This document shows, in pieces, positions 26,051 through 35,640 of a DNA stretch of 64,000 nucleotides. How positions within the stretch are numbered: position 1 is the stretch's first letter; each line of letters starts with the position of its first letter. The translations under genes were made by a program, and so were the position numbers. Source of the DNA: Acidicapsa acidisoli (GTDB lineage: Bacteria; Acidobacteriota; Terriglobia; Terriglobales; Acidobacteriaceae); contig NZ_JAGSYI010000004.1 of assembly GCF_025685625.1 (NCBI RefSeq), forward strand, positions 744,001 through 808,000. Reading direction: 5' to 3'. A model generated the notes under the pieces. That model had not been told where the DNA came from, did not search any database, and worked only from the letters and a program-made list of their open reading frames with translations.

Positions 26051-27957
26051 ATGCCGAATAACGCCCGAATCTTTCTTACGCACGTGCAGACCTAGATGCG
26101 TCGCGGACTCTCCGAGATCTCATAGAGACCGAGTTGGGATCTGGCGTTGTTTGGCACGACGTGCGCAACCTCGTAAGCGGTCAATGGTGGATTGAAATTG
26201 AAGAGATATTGCGCAAGCAGGCAACCGTCGAACACCTCGTGATGCTAACCTCGCTTGAAACGCTGTCCCTACCTATCATACGTGACAAATGGCGGGTCGC
26301 GCGCAGAGAGGGTAAGGCGGTTACGAACGTATTTTGGTCAGCGCGACAGGGCTTTGTAGTACCAGAACTCGCGAAACTACCGAAGTAGATTGGTGCCAAG
26401 AACTTTATTAATCTTTCGCTGCCGGAGGGACCTCAGCGCCTAATTCATCGCCTGAAACAACCAGGACAGGGTCCACGCCGCCCTGGTATGGCACCACAGC
26501 TACCAGAACCCTTTATTCAGCGACCGGTTGAGTTCAACCGTCTGAAGTCCGCCCTGTTGAGCGGTGATGGAGACGCTATTGCCTTGACGGCGCCCCTTCG
26601 CGGCGCGGGTGGCTTTGGCAAGACGGTACTCGCGAGCGCACTTGCACACGACGAAGAGATCCAGGATGCTTTTCCAGATGGCATATTATGGGTCACTCTT
26701 GGCCAGAAGCCCAATCTTGTGCAAATACTTGCAGACCTGATTTACAAATTGACACTTGAACACGTGGCATTCAGTAAACCCAATGTTGCGGCAAATAGAC
26801 TCAAAGATCTTCTAGAGCGGCGACATTGTCTGCTGGTGATTGATGACGCATGGTATCGAGGCCACCTTCGTCACTTACTCGATGGAGCATTTGGGACGAC
26901 CCACCTCATTACTACGCGTCGCAGTGACATACTGCCATCTCGGGCGACAAGAATTCTAGTCGATGCTATGACTTCGGAGGAGGCGGTTCAGCTGTTGGGC
27001 TGGCAGATTGGCGACGTCAACGTCGCACAGCGGAACGAGTTAATCAGACTAGCAAGCGAAGGACTCGGTGAGTGGCCCATTCTATTGGGCCTCGTTAACG
27101 GGTTTCTGCGCGGGCGGATACGACTCGGTGAGAACCTTGAGCAAGCAATCCGCACGGTCCGCCTGCGCCTCGACCGATGTGGCCTCAGTGCCTTCGATCG
27201 CACTTTGGAAACAGATCGAACTGCCGCTATCGACAGTACAGTTCGGGCAAGCCTTGACCTGCTAGCTGCATTCGATGAGTCCGCAGGATTTCACGCGCAG
27301 CGCTATCACGAATTGGCAATATTTGCTGAGGATGTGAATATTCCAATAGCAACGATCGCCCGGCTCTGGCGCCGAACTGCGAACAGTGATGCGTTTGAAA
27401 CCGATGCTGTCCTCGAACGCTTTTACGAGCTAGCATTGCTACAACTAAGGTTAGTGAATATTTCAACGATGACACTGATCAGGCAATTCGAATTTAAAGA
27501 CGGCTATATCTGAGGTATCGCGGCTAGTCTCACAGCTTTAGCCGTTAGCTTTGATAATGCATTGATCCAAGTGCGAAATTTGCATGACCCTAACGAGCAA
27601 GCCGAGTTAGCCGGGCATCAGGGACCTGTGACCGCGTTGACGGCCCTGCCTGATGGTCGTTTTGTCTCTGGAGCAAAGGACGGAACCATTCGTCTCTGGA
27701 GTGACCATTGTGGTATCGAGATCTTCCGTGCGTTGGGGTCTCGACGGGATGTGTGAGCTGTGCTTGCGCTAAGTAACGAGCATATTGTTTTTGCTTTCAA
27801 TGATAGGACCATTCATTTATATGATCTTCCTCGGAGGGCTGAGATCGCAATGTTGGAGATCGATGCTGACGTGTCTTGCATGGCCGCGCTTTCTGGTGAG
27901 CGCTTCGTCGTGGGGGACGCATTTGGCTCTCTACATTGGCTGAGAATCATGGAATGA
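26051..27957 (+). pseudogene. TIR - NB-ARC - WD40 STAND protein (antiphage-type), inactivated
   Basis: One frame carries the whole remnant. A TIR-like domain starts as MPNNARIFLT, shifts frame near 26080 and continues ADLDASRTLRDLIETELG, then EHLVMLTSLETLSLPII. The NB-ARC ATPase has the P-loop GAGGFGKT, Walker B LLVIDDAW and LITTRR. Beta-propeller repeats follow (GHQGPVTALTALPDGRFVSG, DGTIRLW, then FNDRTIHLYDL), and it closes with GDAFGSLHWLRIME, a natural C-terminus. Three in-frame stops interrupt it: TAG at 26386, TGA at 27511 and TGA at 27754. The first and third replace positions where Trp is expected. The helical linker and several WD repeats appear deleted around 27511. Related STAND proteins sense phage proteins and trigger TIR NADase activity; that role is inferred. 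Confidence 0.85.
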
Positions 27958-28135
27958 AGGATGTGGTGGTCGCGGCTCCGTTGTCCGAGGGCCTGTTTGC
28001 GCCATCGGAACAATGCGAAGAATAGAGAACTCACGAACTTTGGGCAACCGAAGAAAAGAGGATGTTGTAATCGCTTGACTTTCTAAATCGATAAAATACA
28101 TTATCGCGTTAGGAACCATGGATTAGAGCAGGGCA

Positions 28136-29045
28136 GTGTCGAACGAGCCGGGTAGTGTCAAGTCTGCACGTGCTCTGACATCGGATCAGTATGTCGGGCT
28201 CGCCGATGTTCCCCCGGAGATCGAATGGCTCGCTAACATCACCAATGACAAGACGCGACGCTCCTATAAAAGCGACGTCGCTAAGTTCGTAGCGTTCACG
28301 GGCCTGAAGAATTCTGCAGCGCTGCGTACCGTCGCGCACTCCCATGTCAACGCCTGGCGAAAGGACATGCAGACTCGCTCCCTCGGCGCGGTCACGATCC
28401 GCCGCAAGCTCTCAGCGCTGTCGTTACTCTTCGACTACCTGTGCGAACGCAATGCGGTCCTCGGTAATCCGTGGACGGCGTTAAGTGGCCCGCCACGAAT
28501 ATTAAGGAAGGTAGCACTCCAGCCCTAGGGGATGCACAGGCAAGACGACTGCGGGAGGCCCCTGCCTCGGACACGCTGGAGGGGTAAGGGATCGCGTGAT
28601 ACTCGCTACCCTGCTCTATCACGGCATCGGGCGCGAGGAGCTATGCCTGCTGCGGCTGCGTGACATGCAAAGTCGTCAAGGAGTGATGCATTTCAGTATT
28701 AAGGGCAAGCGCGCCAAAATCCGGTTTGTTCCCGTTCACCCGATGACCTCGCGGCTCATCGGAGAATATCTGGAAGCGGGGAAACACGGCGGGGCGCTGA
28801 GCCACGAAAGCCCGGACTCTCCCCTTATCCGGCCAGTTGCGAACAACCGCACCGACACGCTTGATAAGCACCTCGATCCCGGATCGATATATCGGAACAT
28901 TGTGATGAAGTACGCGAAGGCGACCGGCATCAGCGGGGAAGCCATAGGTATCTGTGTGCATTAGAGGCGGGCGACTGTGACGACAAATGCGCTATCAAAC
29001 GAAGCGGTCATGGCCAAAGTGCAGGAGCGGCTCGGTCATGCTAAC
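28136..29045 (+). pseudogene. Tyrosine recombinase (phage/XerC-type integrase), frameshifted
   Basis: The N-terminal SAM-like domain is intact (EWLANITNDKTRRSYKSDVA, then VTIRRKLSALSLLFDYLCER). Near 28500 the frame breaks, and homology continues in another frame (GSTPALGDAQARRL), then again as ILATLLYHGIGREELCLLRL with the first catalytic Arg and KGKRAKIRFVPVHP with the catalytic Lys. A stop at 28962 interrupts the HxLR box (CVH then stop). The last block reads KVQERLGHAN, after which the DNA switches into an IS3 remnant before the catalytic Tyr. The enzyme cannot be functional. Confidence 0.85.
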
Positions 29046-29250
29046 AGCCGCTTCAAGAGTGAGTTCTCATCTTCTAACTGATGCAGACGCTGGGCCTTGT
29101 TCACTTCGAGGCGGTCGTACTTGGCCTACCAGGCGTAGATCGTGTGCTTGGGACTCCATACTCCCGGGCTACGTCCTCCGCCGTGCGGCCAGCCTCCACC
29201 CGCTTCAGCGCGGCGATGATCTGCGCCTCCGTGTGCCTGCTCTTGCTCAT
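29046..29250 (-). pseudogene. IS3-family transposase orfA remnant
   Basis: From the ATG at 29250 the minus strand reads MSKSRHTEAQIIAALKRVEA, then GRTAEDVAREYGV, the start of an IS3/IS911-type OrfA helix-turn-helix. A frame change near 29150 leads to KHTIYAW, a stop, AKYDRLEVNKAQRLHQLEDE and NSLLKR. The orfB catalytic part is missing, and the fragment is joined directly to the integrase remnant at about 29045. Confidence 0.8.
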
Positions 29251-29565
29251 GCCCTCTCCTCAATCCGAAATCATACCTCCGTATGTGCGGATCCAGGGGC
29301 GCAGGTCACGAAAGGGCGTTTGCATCTGCAGCCTGGCTGATCCTCAGCTGACCCTGTTAGAAATCGCGGACAAATCTCAGTCGCAACTTTGTCCTCGATT
29401 CAGGTACATCGGTCTGCAATCAAAGTGCAATGAAACTGCGGTTAAATCACAGAGAATCGTTGAAACATATGGCGCCACAATCCGCGATTTGGGTGCAGCA
29501 CAATATCCGCGTATACTCCCCTGTGTAGAGCAGGGTATTAGGATGTCGCAATTCAGAAAGGCTGC
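29251..29565. other. Upstream region of the methyltransferase gene, no gene seen
   Basis: About 315 bp between the IS3 remnant and the methyltransferase. No family resemblance in any frame. Ancient edge of the mobile island or promoter DNA. Confidence 0.4.
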
Positions 29566-30333
29566 ATGAGCGAGAGAAGTCCAGTGAGTACTCCGACGGA
29601 ATGGTGGCAAGCCTACATCGGCGATTGTGGTTGTGAGAAACCATCCAAGCTTTCCCAACTTCTGGCAGAAACCATTCCCATCGAACCGCGTACAAAAAAG
29701 CTATTGGATATGGGCTGCGGCACCGGGATTATCGGTCTCTACTGCCTTCTTGAGAAGAAGGCCAGCTCTGTCACCTTCATTGAAATTCTGCATGAATGGA
29801 TTGACATCACTCGCGCCAACGTCAGTCTTAAAATTAAGGAAGGCGCCATTACTCCATCACAAGTCAATGTCGTGGATGCAATGCCCTTCGATCGAATTTC
29901 CCCGGAGGTCGTTGCCCAACACGATATGGTTGTTTTCAACCTCCCGCAGTTTCCCGAGGACTTTGTGAGCCCAAGTGAATTGTCCGAAATCGGAGCCGAT
30001 CCTATTAGGGCCAAGTACCGTTTAGCGGGACGGGACGGGTTAAAGATGGCGCGTGACTTCTCCCAGTGGTATGCCTGTCTCAGACAGCCAAAGCCTGACG
30101 CCGTATTCGTCCTGTGGTCGATCCTTGGCAAGCGACAAATCGCAGAAGCGCTCAAAGCAGACGGTTTCCAATGGAAGATTATTCAGGAGACGCCGATTCC
30201 TCTCAAGCCTGAGTTTTCTCGCGTTGCTGCGGAATTCTTTCAGGATGCAGAAGAAAAAGACAACAGAATGCTTGCAAGGGATGGGGACGGCTGGACGATC
30301 CACGTGTTAACAATCAGGCTCACGGACATCTGA
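29566..30333 (+). CDS. Class I SAM-dependent methyltransferase
   Basis: 255 residues. Motif I is LDMGCGTGIIGLY (47-59), followed by the motif II acidic strand VTFIEI. The motif IV position reads FNLPQFPEDF (124-133), a variant of the NPPY/DPPY tetrapeptide that in PrmC-like and nucleic-acid N-methyltransferases contacts the target nitrogen. The N-terminal WWQAYIGDCG is not a recognised domain. Substrate unknown. AAAGG lies about 8 bp before the ATG. The 3' end overlaps the convergent symporter gene by 27 bp. A small-molecule or protein-glutamine methyltransferase are both possible. Confidence 0.8.
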   Translation: MSERSPVSTPTEWWQAYIGDCGCEKPSKLSQLLAETIPIEPRTKKLLDMGCGTGIIGLYCLLEKKASSVTFIEILHEWIDITRANVSLKIKEGAITPSQVNVVDAMPFDRISPEVVAQHDMVVFNLPQFPEDFVSPSELSEIGADPIRAKYRLAGRDGLKMARDFSQWYACLRQPKPDAVFVLWSILGKRQIAEALKADGFQWKIIQETPIPLKPEFSRVAAEFFQDAEEKDNRMLARDGDGWTIHVLTIRLTDI

Positions 30334-31575
30334 AGCCGCGAACGCGCCTTCGATTGCCTCTGACTGTCCTCGGGGGTTTAGCAGGCTTGCCGCACCTAGC
30401 CAGCACGAGACGGTGAGCGTCGTGCGAAACATGTCGGGCAGGGTATCGACAGCCAGTAACATAGCCATGCCTTCAAGTGGGATCCCTGCGGAGGCAAGCA
30501 TGGGCGACATAACGATAATGGCGCCGCCGGGTATGCCCGGGGCGGTCATGCTAACTGCGATGGCGTTCAGAGCGAGGGCGGCGAACTGTGCGGAGGAGAA
30601 AGATACTCCGTAAAAACCCGCCAGGAAGGAGACCCCTACCATTTGCTCGATGCAGCCGCCCACGTGGAAGATAGATGCGGCGAAGGGGAAGAAAAAAGCG
30701 CCGGCGTCATCTGAAAGCTTGAGGCTGTCGTGCCCTGCCTTGTACGAAGCAGGCAGGGCAGCGAGCGAGGAGCGCGAAGTAAAAGCAATCGCCTGCGCCG
30801 GAGCGCTCGCTCGGATAAATTCCGGAATGCTCAATGAGCTGAAGATCGCGATACTGGGATAGAGAATAACTGGGATGAAAATCGCGGTGGTGAAGCACAT
30901 GGCAACCACATAGCTCAAAAGCCAGCGCGCGCCACCTACTCCAACGCTTGCACCGAGGCCTACGGAAAGACAAAATACTCCAATCGGAACCGTTTTGAGA
31001 ATGCCACCAATAAGGATGGTGAAGCCATCTGCCAACGCGCGGAAGAAACGGGTGAGAAGGACGCGCTGAGAGTCTGGAAGGTGCGAAATGGCGATGCCCA
31101 GTGCAACGGAAGAAAGAACCAGAGGAAGAAGGGCCCCGTCCTGAGCGGCCTTGAAAATGTTGGCGGGCACGAGGCCCAGGAGGAAGGAGCCGACTGTGGG
31201 AGCCGCGCCGGCTGGGATAGAAGATGTGGCGGTGGCAATGGCCGCGCGGCCAATGACTTGTGACAAATAGTGAAAGAGAGCAAATGCAATCCCCCCCGCA
31301 AAAACAGCTGATGCGACAAGGTAGAAGAGCATGATGGCTAGCGATCTGCCTGCGAGACGGCCGAGTTTGGCAGGGTTGGTGACGGCGCATCCAGCTATGA
31401 GGCTGGTGGTCACGAGCGGAATGACGCAAACCAGGATCGCATTGATGAATAATCGCGCCAAAAGCTCAATCAGAGTAGGGATATCGTGCAGCAGGGGGAA
31501 GGGGCTGCGTTTACACGCGTATCCCAGAAAAGCACCGAGGAGCAGGGACAGAAAGACGCGAAGGGGGGAACTCAT
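30307..31575 (-). CDS. Dicarboxylate/amino acid:cation symporter (SDF family)
   Basis: 422 residues from the ATG at 31575, which has GGAG at good spacing (an ATG four codons earlier, at 31587, is possible). About eight hydrophobic helices and two re-entrant loops fit the GltP/DctA fold. The HP1 serine motif appears as FTSRSSLAALPA, and the C-terminal helix carries MLLAVDTLPDMFRTTLTV, equivalent to the D-x-x-x-D-M-x-R-T substrate site. IVMSPMLASAGIP corresponds to HP2. It would import C4-dicarboxylates or acidic amino acids with protons or sodium. Convergent with the methyltransferase. Confidence 0.93.
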   Translation of the reverse strand: MSSPLRVFLSLLLGAFLGYACKRSPFPLLHDIPTLIELLARLFINAILVCVIPLVTTSLIAGCAVTNPAKLGRLAGRSLAIMLFYLVASAVFAGGIAFALFHYLSQVIGRAAIATATSSIPAGAAPTVGSFLLGLVPANIFKAAQDGALLPLVLSSVALGIAISHLPDSQRVLLTRFFRALADGFTILIGGILKTVPIGVFCLSVGLGASVGVGGARWLLSYVVAMCFTTAIFIPVILYPSIAIFSSLSIPEFIRASAPAQAIAFTSRSSLAALPASYKAGHDSLKLSDDAGAFFFPFAASIFHVGGCIEQMVGVSFLAGFYGVSFSSAQFAALALNAIAVSMTAPGIPGGAIIVMSPMLASAGIPLEGMAMLLAVDTLPDMFRTTLTVSCWLGAASLLNPRGQSEAIEGAFAASDVREPDC

Positions 31576-31856
31576 GCTCCATTCCAATTCGAGCGGCGCC
31601 GTCGATTATAAGGATGGGTCATTCGAGGGCCTACTAACTGCGTAAAAGTAACTGCCTGGATCAGAAACCGGAACTCTATCCAAAAGATAGTGCCGTAGGA
31701 TTCGCACCTTCTCCTCCGCCGTGCCATGTCTGCGTTCTCAGCTCATAACTTCGCTCCGCTATCTTAGCCGACGAACGCTATCTCCATTTCCAGCAGAGGC
31801 GGGACTGGTCACAAGGACGACAGCGACGCCCGCCGTGAGTCTGGTGCTTGAGAAAA

Positions 31857-32684
31857 TCACAGTGCAGTTCTGCTTAATTCGTTTCTAATTTCGCCAACCG
31901 AAAGAACCAGATCATCGAGATTCAGTTGTGCGGCCGATTCGGAATCGAGAAGCAGCGTCGCGTTGGGATGCGTACGAAGAATCGTCGCTGGGCATTTCTC
32001 TGAAATTGCCCCGTGGAGTGTTCGCCTCACGATCTCTGCCTTGCGTCTTCCGGGCACGGAGAGAATGAGCTCAGGGACGCGCATGATGGTGGGAATCGTG
32101 AGAGTGAGAGCTCGATCCGGAACCTCCTCCCAACTCCGAAACCATCCCTCGGCAGCCTGTTGTTTCCGGCAGGCAGAATCCAGCCGGGCGACTTTCATCT
32201 CACGTGGATCGTGAAAATCCGCCTCACTGGGATCGTTGAAAGCTAAATGTCCGTTCTCCCCGATCCCCAGTAAACAGAGTTGAGGATTGGCTTCGCGTAG
32301 CTTCATTGCATATGCCCGGCAAAAGCTGTCGTGGTCCGGCGTGCGGCCGTCGATTTCGAAGAACTTGTGAATGGGAACACGCGAGGTCAGGTGTTGGCGC
32401 AGGTATCTCCGGAACGAAGCGGGATGGTTTTCATCGAGGTCCACGTATTCATCAAGATGAAAGCCGACAATCTTTTCCCAGGGAATTTCCTCCCGGTTGA
32501 CCAGGCTATTCAGCGTGTCCAGTTGCGATGCGCCCGTGGCAAAAACCACACCGACAAGATCCTGAACCATGCACAGTTTGCAAATGGCCCGGGAAGCATA
32601 CTCCGCTGCCGCATGACCGGAAGATTCACTGTTGGGATGAACCTCTACCTGGAGTGTCTCAACCTTAAACCGAATAATATCCAT
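31857..32684 (-). CDS. nagB: Glucosamine-6-phosphate deaminase-like protein
   Basis: 275 residues of the NagB/6-phosphogluconolactonase fold. FATGASQ (48-54) binds phosphate, FHLDEY (75-80) is the conserved loop, and GIGENGHLAFNDP (140-152) contains the catalytic His146. It would convert glucosamine-6-phosphate to fructose-6-phosphate and ammonia, feeding amino sugars into glycolysis. No nagA or transporter is adjacent, so it stands alone; a related sugar-phosphate isomerase function is possible. Start at 32684 with AAAGGGA some 11 bp upstream. Confidence 0.88.
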   Translation of the reverse strand: MDIIRFKVETLQVEVHPNSESSGHAAAEYASRAICKLCMVQDLVGVVFATGASQLDTLNSLVNREEIPWEKIVGFHLDEYVDLDENHPASFRRYLRQHLTSRVPIHKFFEIDGRTPDHDSFCRAYAMKLREANPQLCLLGIGENGHLAFNDPSEADFHDPREMKVARLDSACRKQQAAEGWFRSWEEVPDRALTLTIPTIMRVPELILSVPGRRKAEIVRRTLHGAISEKCPATILRTHPNATLLLDSESAAQLNLDDLVLSVGEIRNELSRTAL

Positions 32685-32685
32685 A

Positions 32686-32800
32686 TCAACACGAATCCCT
32701 TTCGAGGTCCACGCCGAACCTCAGTGAGTGATTGCCGACAACCTTCGTGCCGTTATCGAGAATCTGATATAAGTTCTGTCCCTCGATGGAGGGACCAGAG
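32686..32800 (-). pseudogene. TonB-dependent receptor fragment
   Basis: The minus-strand frame ends SIEGQNLYQILDNGTKVV, then GNHSLRFGVDLERDSC before a stop at 32686, two bases from the nagB start. The pattern matches the barrel strand of Acidobacteriota receptors in which a GKHTLRFGVDYER-like hairpin follows the plug. No other receptor part is recognisable upstream. Confidence 0.5.
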
Positions 32801-33458
32801 TCTTCCGTACGGTGGGTTTCCCTGGTACGGCTGCAACGCTGGCTTGTTAGAAGGCACCTTCCCGCGCGTGGCACCCACGTGTCGCGTCTGTGCCAGCAGC
32901 GCTGGCGGTTACGGAGTGATTCCACTTAACCGGCGAAAACACATGGAAACCGAGGCGTCTTGCGCCATGCCGGGGACTCTTCCCCGATCAACCTGCGCTG
33001 GGGCGATGTGCGTCGCCAAGAAAGACTCAATGCGCAAAATAAAAATCTTTGAGTTCTGATAGGAAAAGCCTCCATACCTGTCCTCTATCGCATAATTTCT
33101 AGTCGTGAGCGCAATTCTCGAGAAATCTAAGCGGAGTGTCAAGAGGAATTTTCCCCGGATTTGTGCAATATTTCTCCGCGCTGTAGGCGTAGGTTGCCAT
33201 TTCTCGAAGCCCTATTTTTCTTGGCCGAACCGTTCTGTCCTTCACCGTCTCTGCGCACGTTGTGAAGCTTGTTGCCTCACCTTTCCGGGTATTCGTTTAG
33301 CGGGTGGCGGAACCAAACGCAGGGCTTGGGGCCTGGGGAGATGGAGCAGTTGTTGCAAGGTTCCAGTTGTGGGCCGCCATCGGGCCGTAGTTACGATCCG
33401 GCTGAATCGAATACAAAATTAGCACGCCGATCCCAATGCCAAGCCTGTGTAAGCGAGC

Positions 33459-33560
33459 ACTTCGGCCGACGGCAACTATGGTCCAGCCGACTCGCCGGAC
33501 GGGAAGTATCTGGCATGGCGCTCGCAGGAGCGCGGGATACAAATCGGTCAGGTCGAGCAT
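33459..33560 (+). pseudogene. Possible S9-family peptidase (beta-propeller) fragment
   Basis: TSADGNYGPADSPDGKYLAW followed by RSQER, then AGYKSVRSS in the next frame, resembles the propeller blade of Acidobacteriota S9 prolyl-oligopeptidase-type proteins (SPDGKYLAYRSQ then AGYESDR). Short and frameshifted; low confidence. Confidence 0.35.
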
Positions 33561-34053
33561 AAAGATGCCGGCGCCGGCCTAGATCGTCTCGTCGAAGAGT
33601 TGAGTGCTCCTGAGAAAATTTACTCATCTATGGAGAATTTCTTCTTGACATACGCGGCCCGAATAACGATACTTTCGACAGTTAGCAAGTCAGTTAAGAA
33701 AACCGGACTGAACAGCCGGAAATCGCACTCCTTTACGAGGAAGCGCTTGAGCACTCTTTACGAGTAAGCGCTCGAATCGATGGCCATCCTTGAAGTTCTT
33801 ACCTGTGTGCTCTCTTCCCCTGTTGAAACGCATGGCTGAATGTTGTGCATCCAGCGCAAGCCAATCTTAAGTTTTTCGAATCTACTTCGATACATTACGA
33901 CCCTGCAATGCGCTAACCTGCCCCGGCGGGTCACTGAAGTTGCGTCACGAATGGAAGTCAGGACTGCCATTCTAAACGCCGGCCTCAGCCCATCGGGAGA
34001 GTTGGCCGCTTCGCAGGGAAAACAAATTTATCTTCTTGGATGGAGAAACAAAC
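33561..34053. other. Upstream region of the Gfo/Idh gene, no gene seen
   Basis: About 490 bp without recognisable coding content. It contains the short imperfect direct repeat at 33731-33775 and presumably the promoter of the sugar-handling genes. Confidence 0.45.
33731..33775. repeat. Two imperfect 20-bp direct repeats
   Basis: CTTTACGAGGAAGCGCTTGA (33731-33750) and CTTTACGAGTAAGCGCTCGA (33756-33775) match at 18 of 20 positions with a 25-bp period. Each contains AAGCGCT. They lie about 280 bp upstream of the Gfo/Idh gene and could be paired regulator sites. Confidence 0.5.
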
Positions 34054-35433
34054 ATGGTTAGTAGGCGTGAATTTATCGACACACTTGCCCTTGGAACGGC
34101 CGGTTTGGCTATTTCATCCACTGCTAAGAGCTACGGTCAGATTGTGGGTTCCAACGATCGTCTCAACTTTGCAATCCTGGGTCTGCATATCCGAGGCTAT
34201 TCTCATCTTGGAGCGCTCGTAAAGAATAGCGATACCGCCCGTGTCTCGCACGTTTGCGATGTGGATCGCGGTATTATGGCCACCTTCGCGGGCGTCGCAC
34301 AGCAGGAGTTGGGCTATGCTCCTGTCAATGTTCAAGACTTTCGTGAAATCCTTCAGAACCGGGAGGTAGACGCGATCACCATCGCCACTCCTGACCACTG
34401 GCACACCCCTTTGGCGATTCTCGCCTTGCAGGCGGGAAAGCACGTCTATGTTGAAAAACCATGCTCGCACAATCCTGCCGAGGCAGTGCTGCTGGTGCAG
34501 GCTCAACAGAAGTATAAAAAGTGTGTGCAGTTGGGTACGCAACAGCGGTCATGCCCACATACCATGGAGGCGGTCGACAAGATACACAATGGCCTGATCG
34601 GCACACCATACTTCGCCAGGGCTTGGTACAGTTCCTCAAGAAAAGGGATCGACTTCGGGAAAGAAGCTCCCGTGCCGCCGCAGCTCGATTGGGATCTGTG
34701 GCAGGGACCCGCACCGCGGCGGCCCTATCACGATAACTATCAGCCGTACGACTGGCACTGGTTCAAGCACTGGGGCACCGGTGAAGCTGGAAACAATGGC
34801 GTACATAATATCGACATATGTCGCTGGGCGCTTGGGGTCGACTATCCGCAGAGCGTTGTAGCAACGGGCGGAAGATATGCCATGAAAGATGACCAGCAGT
34901 TTTATGACACCCTTTCAGTCAACTTTGAATACGCCGATAAGATGATTACCTGGGAGGGCAGGAGCTGCGCCGCAGTAGGGTACATGGGGCGCAATTCAGG
35001 GTTGGTAGTCACCGGAACCACCGGTTCGGTGATGATCTATGGAGATGGCGGCGATGGCTATGAAACCTTTGATCTCAAAGGGAAATCGACGGGCGTCTTC
35101 AAGCGTGACTTGCGTGACCCCGACTCTGCTCATCCGCCCAGTCAAGCGGGTAGCCGCCAGGCGGGCGCAGGACAACAGCGCGATAATGGCGATCCGATAA
35201 CAACTGCCCACTTTGCCAACTTCATCGCTGGAATCCGCAACCAAGAGAAACTTAACGCGCCTATCTCCGAAGGAGCTAAATCGACTACCCTGATGCTCCT
35301 GTCGAACATCTCATGGGAAGTAAAGCGCCCCCTGAAGCTCGAATCAAGTACTAACGCACATATTCAGAACGATCCGGATGCCATGAAGCTGTGGTCGCGC
35401 GAGTACGAGAAGGGTTGGGCTCCCCGTCTCTGA
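34054..35433 (+). CDS. Gfo/Idh/MocA-family oxidoreductase, Tat-exported
   Basis: 459 residues from the ATG at 34054 (GGAG 8 bp upstream; an ATG six codons earlier also exists). SRREFIDTLALGTAGLAISS is a Tat-type leader. The Rossmann NAD-binding part starts RLNFAILGLHIRGYSHLGAL, and the family signature HVYVEKPCSHNPAEA holds the EKP motif. NNGVHNIDICRWALG is the C-terminal-domain motif typical of secreted members in Acidobacteriota and Bacteroidota. It probably oxidises or isomerises a sugar in the periplasm. It is followed by a TIM-barrel isomerase and a TonB receptor on the same strand, suggesting a carbohydrate-use locus. Confidence 0.92.
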   Translation: MVSRREFIDTLALGTAGLAISSTAKSYGQIVGSNDRLNFAILGLHIRGYSHLGALVKNSDTARVSHVCDVDRGIMATFAGVAQQELGYAPVNVQDFREILQNREVDAITIATPDHWHTPLAILALQAGKHVYVEKPCSHNPAEAVLLVQAQQKYKKCVQLGTQQRSCPHTMEAVDKIHNGLIGTPYFARAWYSSSRKGIDFGKEAPVPPQLDWDLWQGPAPRRPYHDNYQPYDWHWFKHWGTGEAGNNGVHNIDICRWALGVDYPQSVVATGGRYAMKDDQQFYDTLSVNFEYADKMITWEGRSCAAVGYMGRNSGLVVTGTTGSVMIYGDGGDGYETFDLKGKSTGVFKRDLRDPDSAHPPSQAGSRQAGAGQQRDNGDPITTAHFANFIAGIRNQEKLNAPISEGAKSTTLMLLSNISWEVKRPLKLESSTNAHIQNDPDAMKLWSREYEKGWAPRL

Positions 35434-35448
35434 GTCATCCCTGCGCCT

Positions 35449-35476
35449 GCAGGGGCTCCCTGTCATCGGCCCCTGC
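35449..35476. terminator. Possible hairpin after the Gfo/Idh gene
   Basis: GCAGGGGC (35449-35456) pairs exactly with GCCCCTGC (35469-35476) across a 12-base loop, 16 bp after the stop codon. No T-run follows, so termination is uncertain. Confidence 0.35.
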
Positions 35477-35640
35477 CGCAATCCTTTCAACCCGCTTTAC
35501 CGGTGTCAAAAGCTCATCCCATCAATCTTCTCCTGACCAAAGACGGGCAGGATGATTTGGTCAGGTTTTCGAACGCGTGTCGCGATTGCAATCGGCGCAG
35601 TCTAAAAGCACTTACAACCAAGGGCACAGGAGGGAGGACC

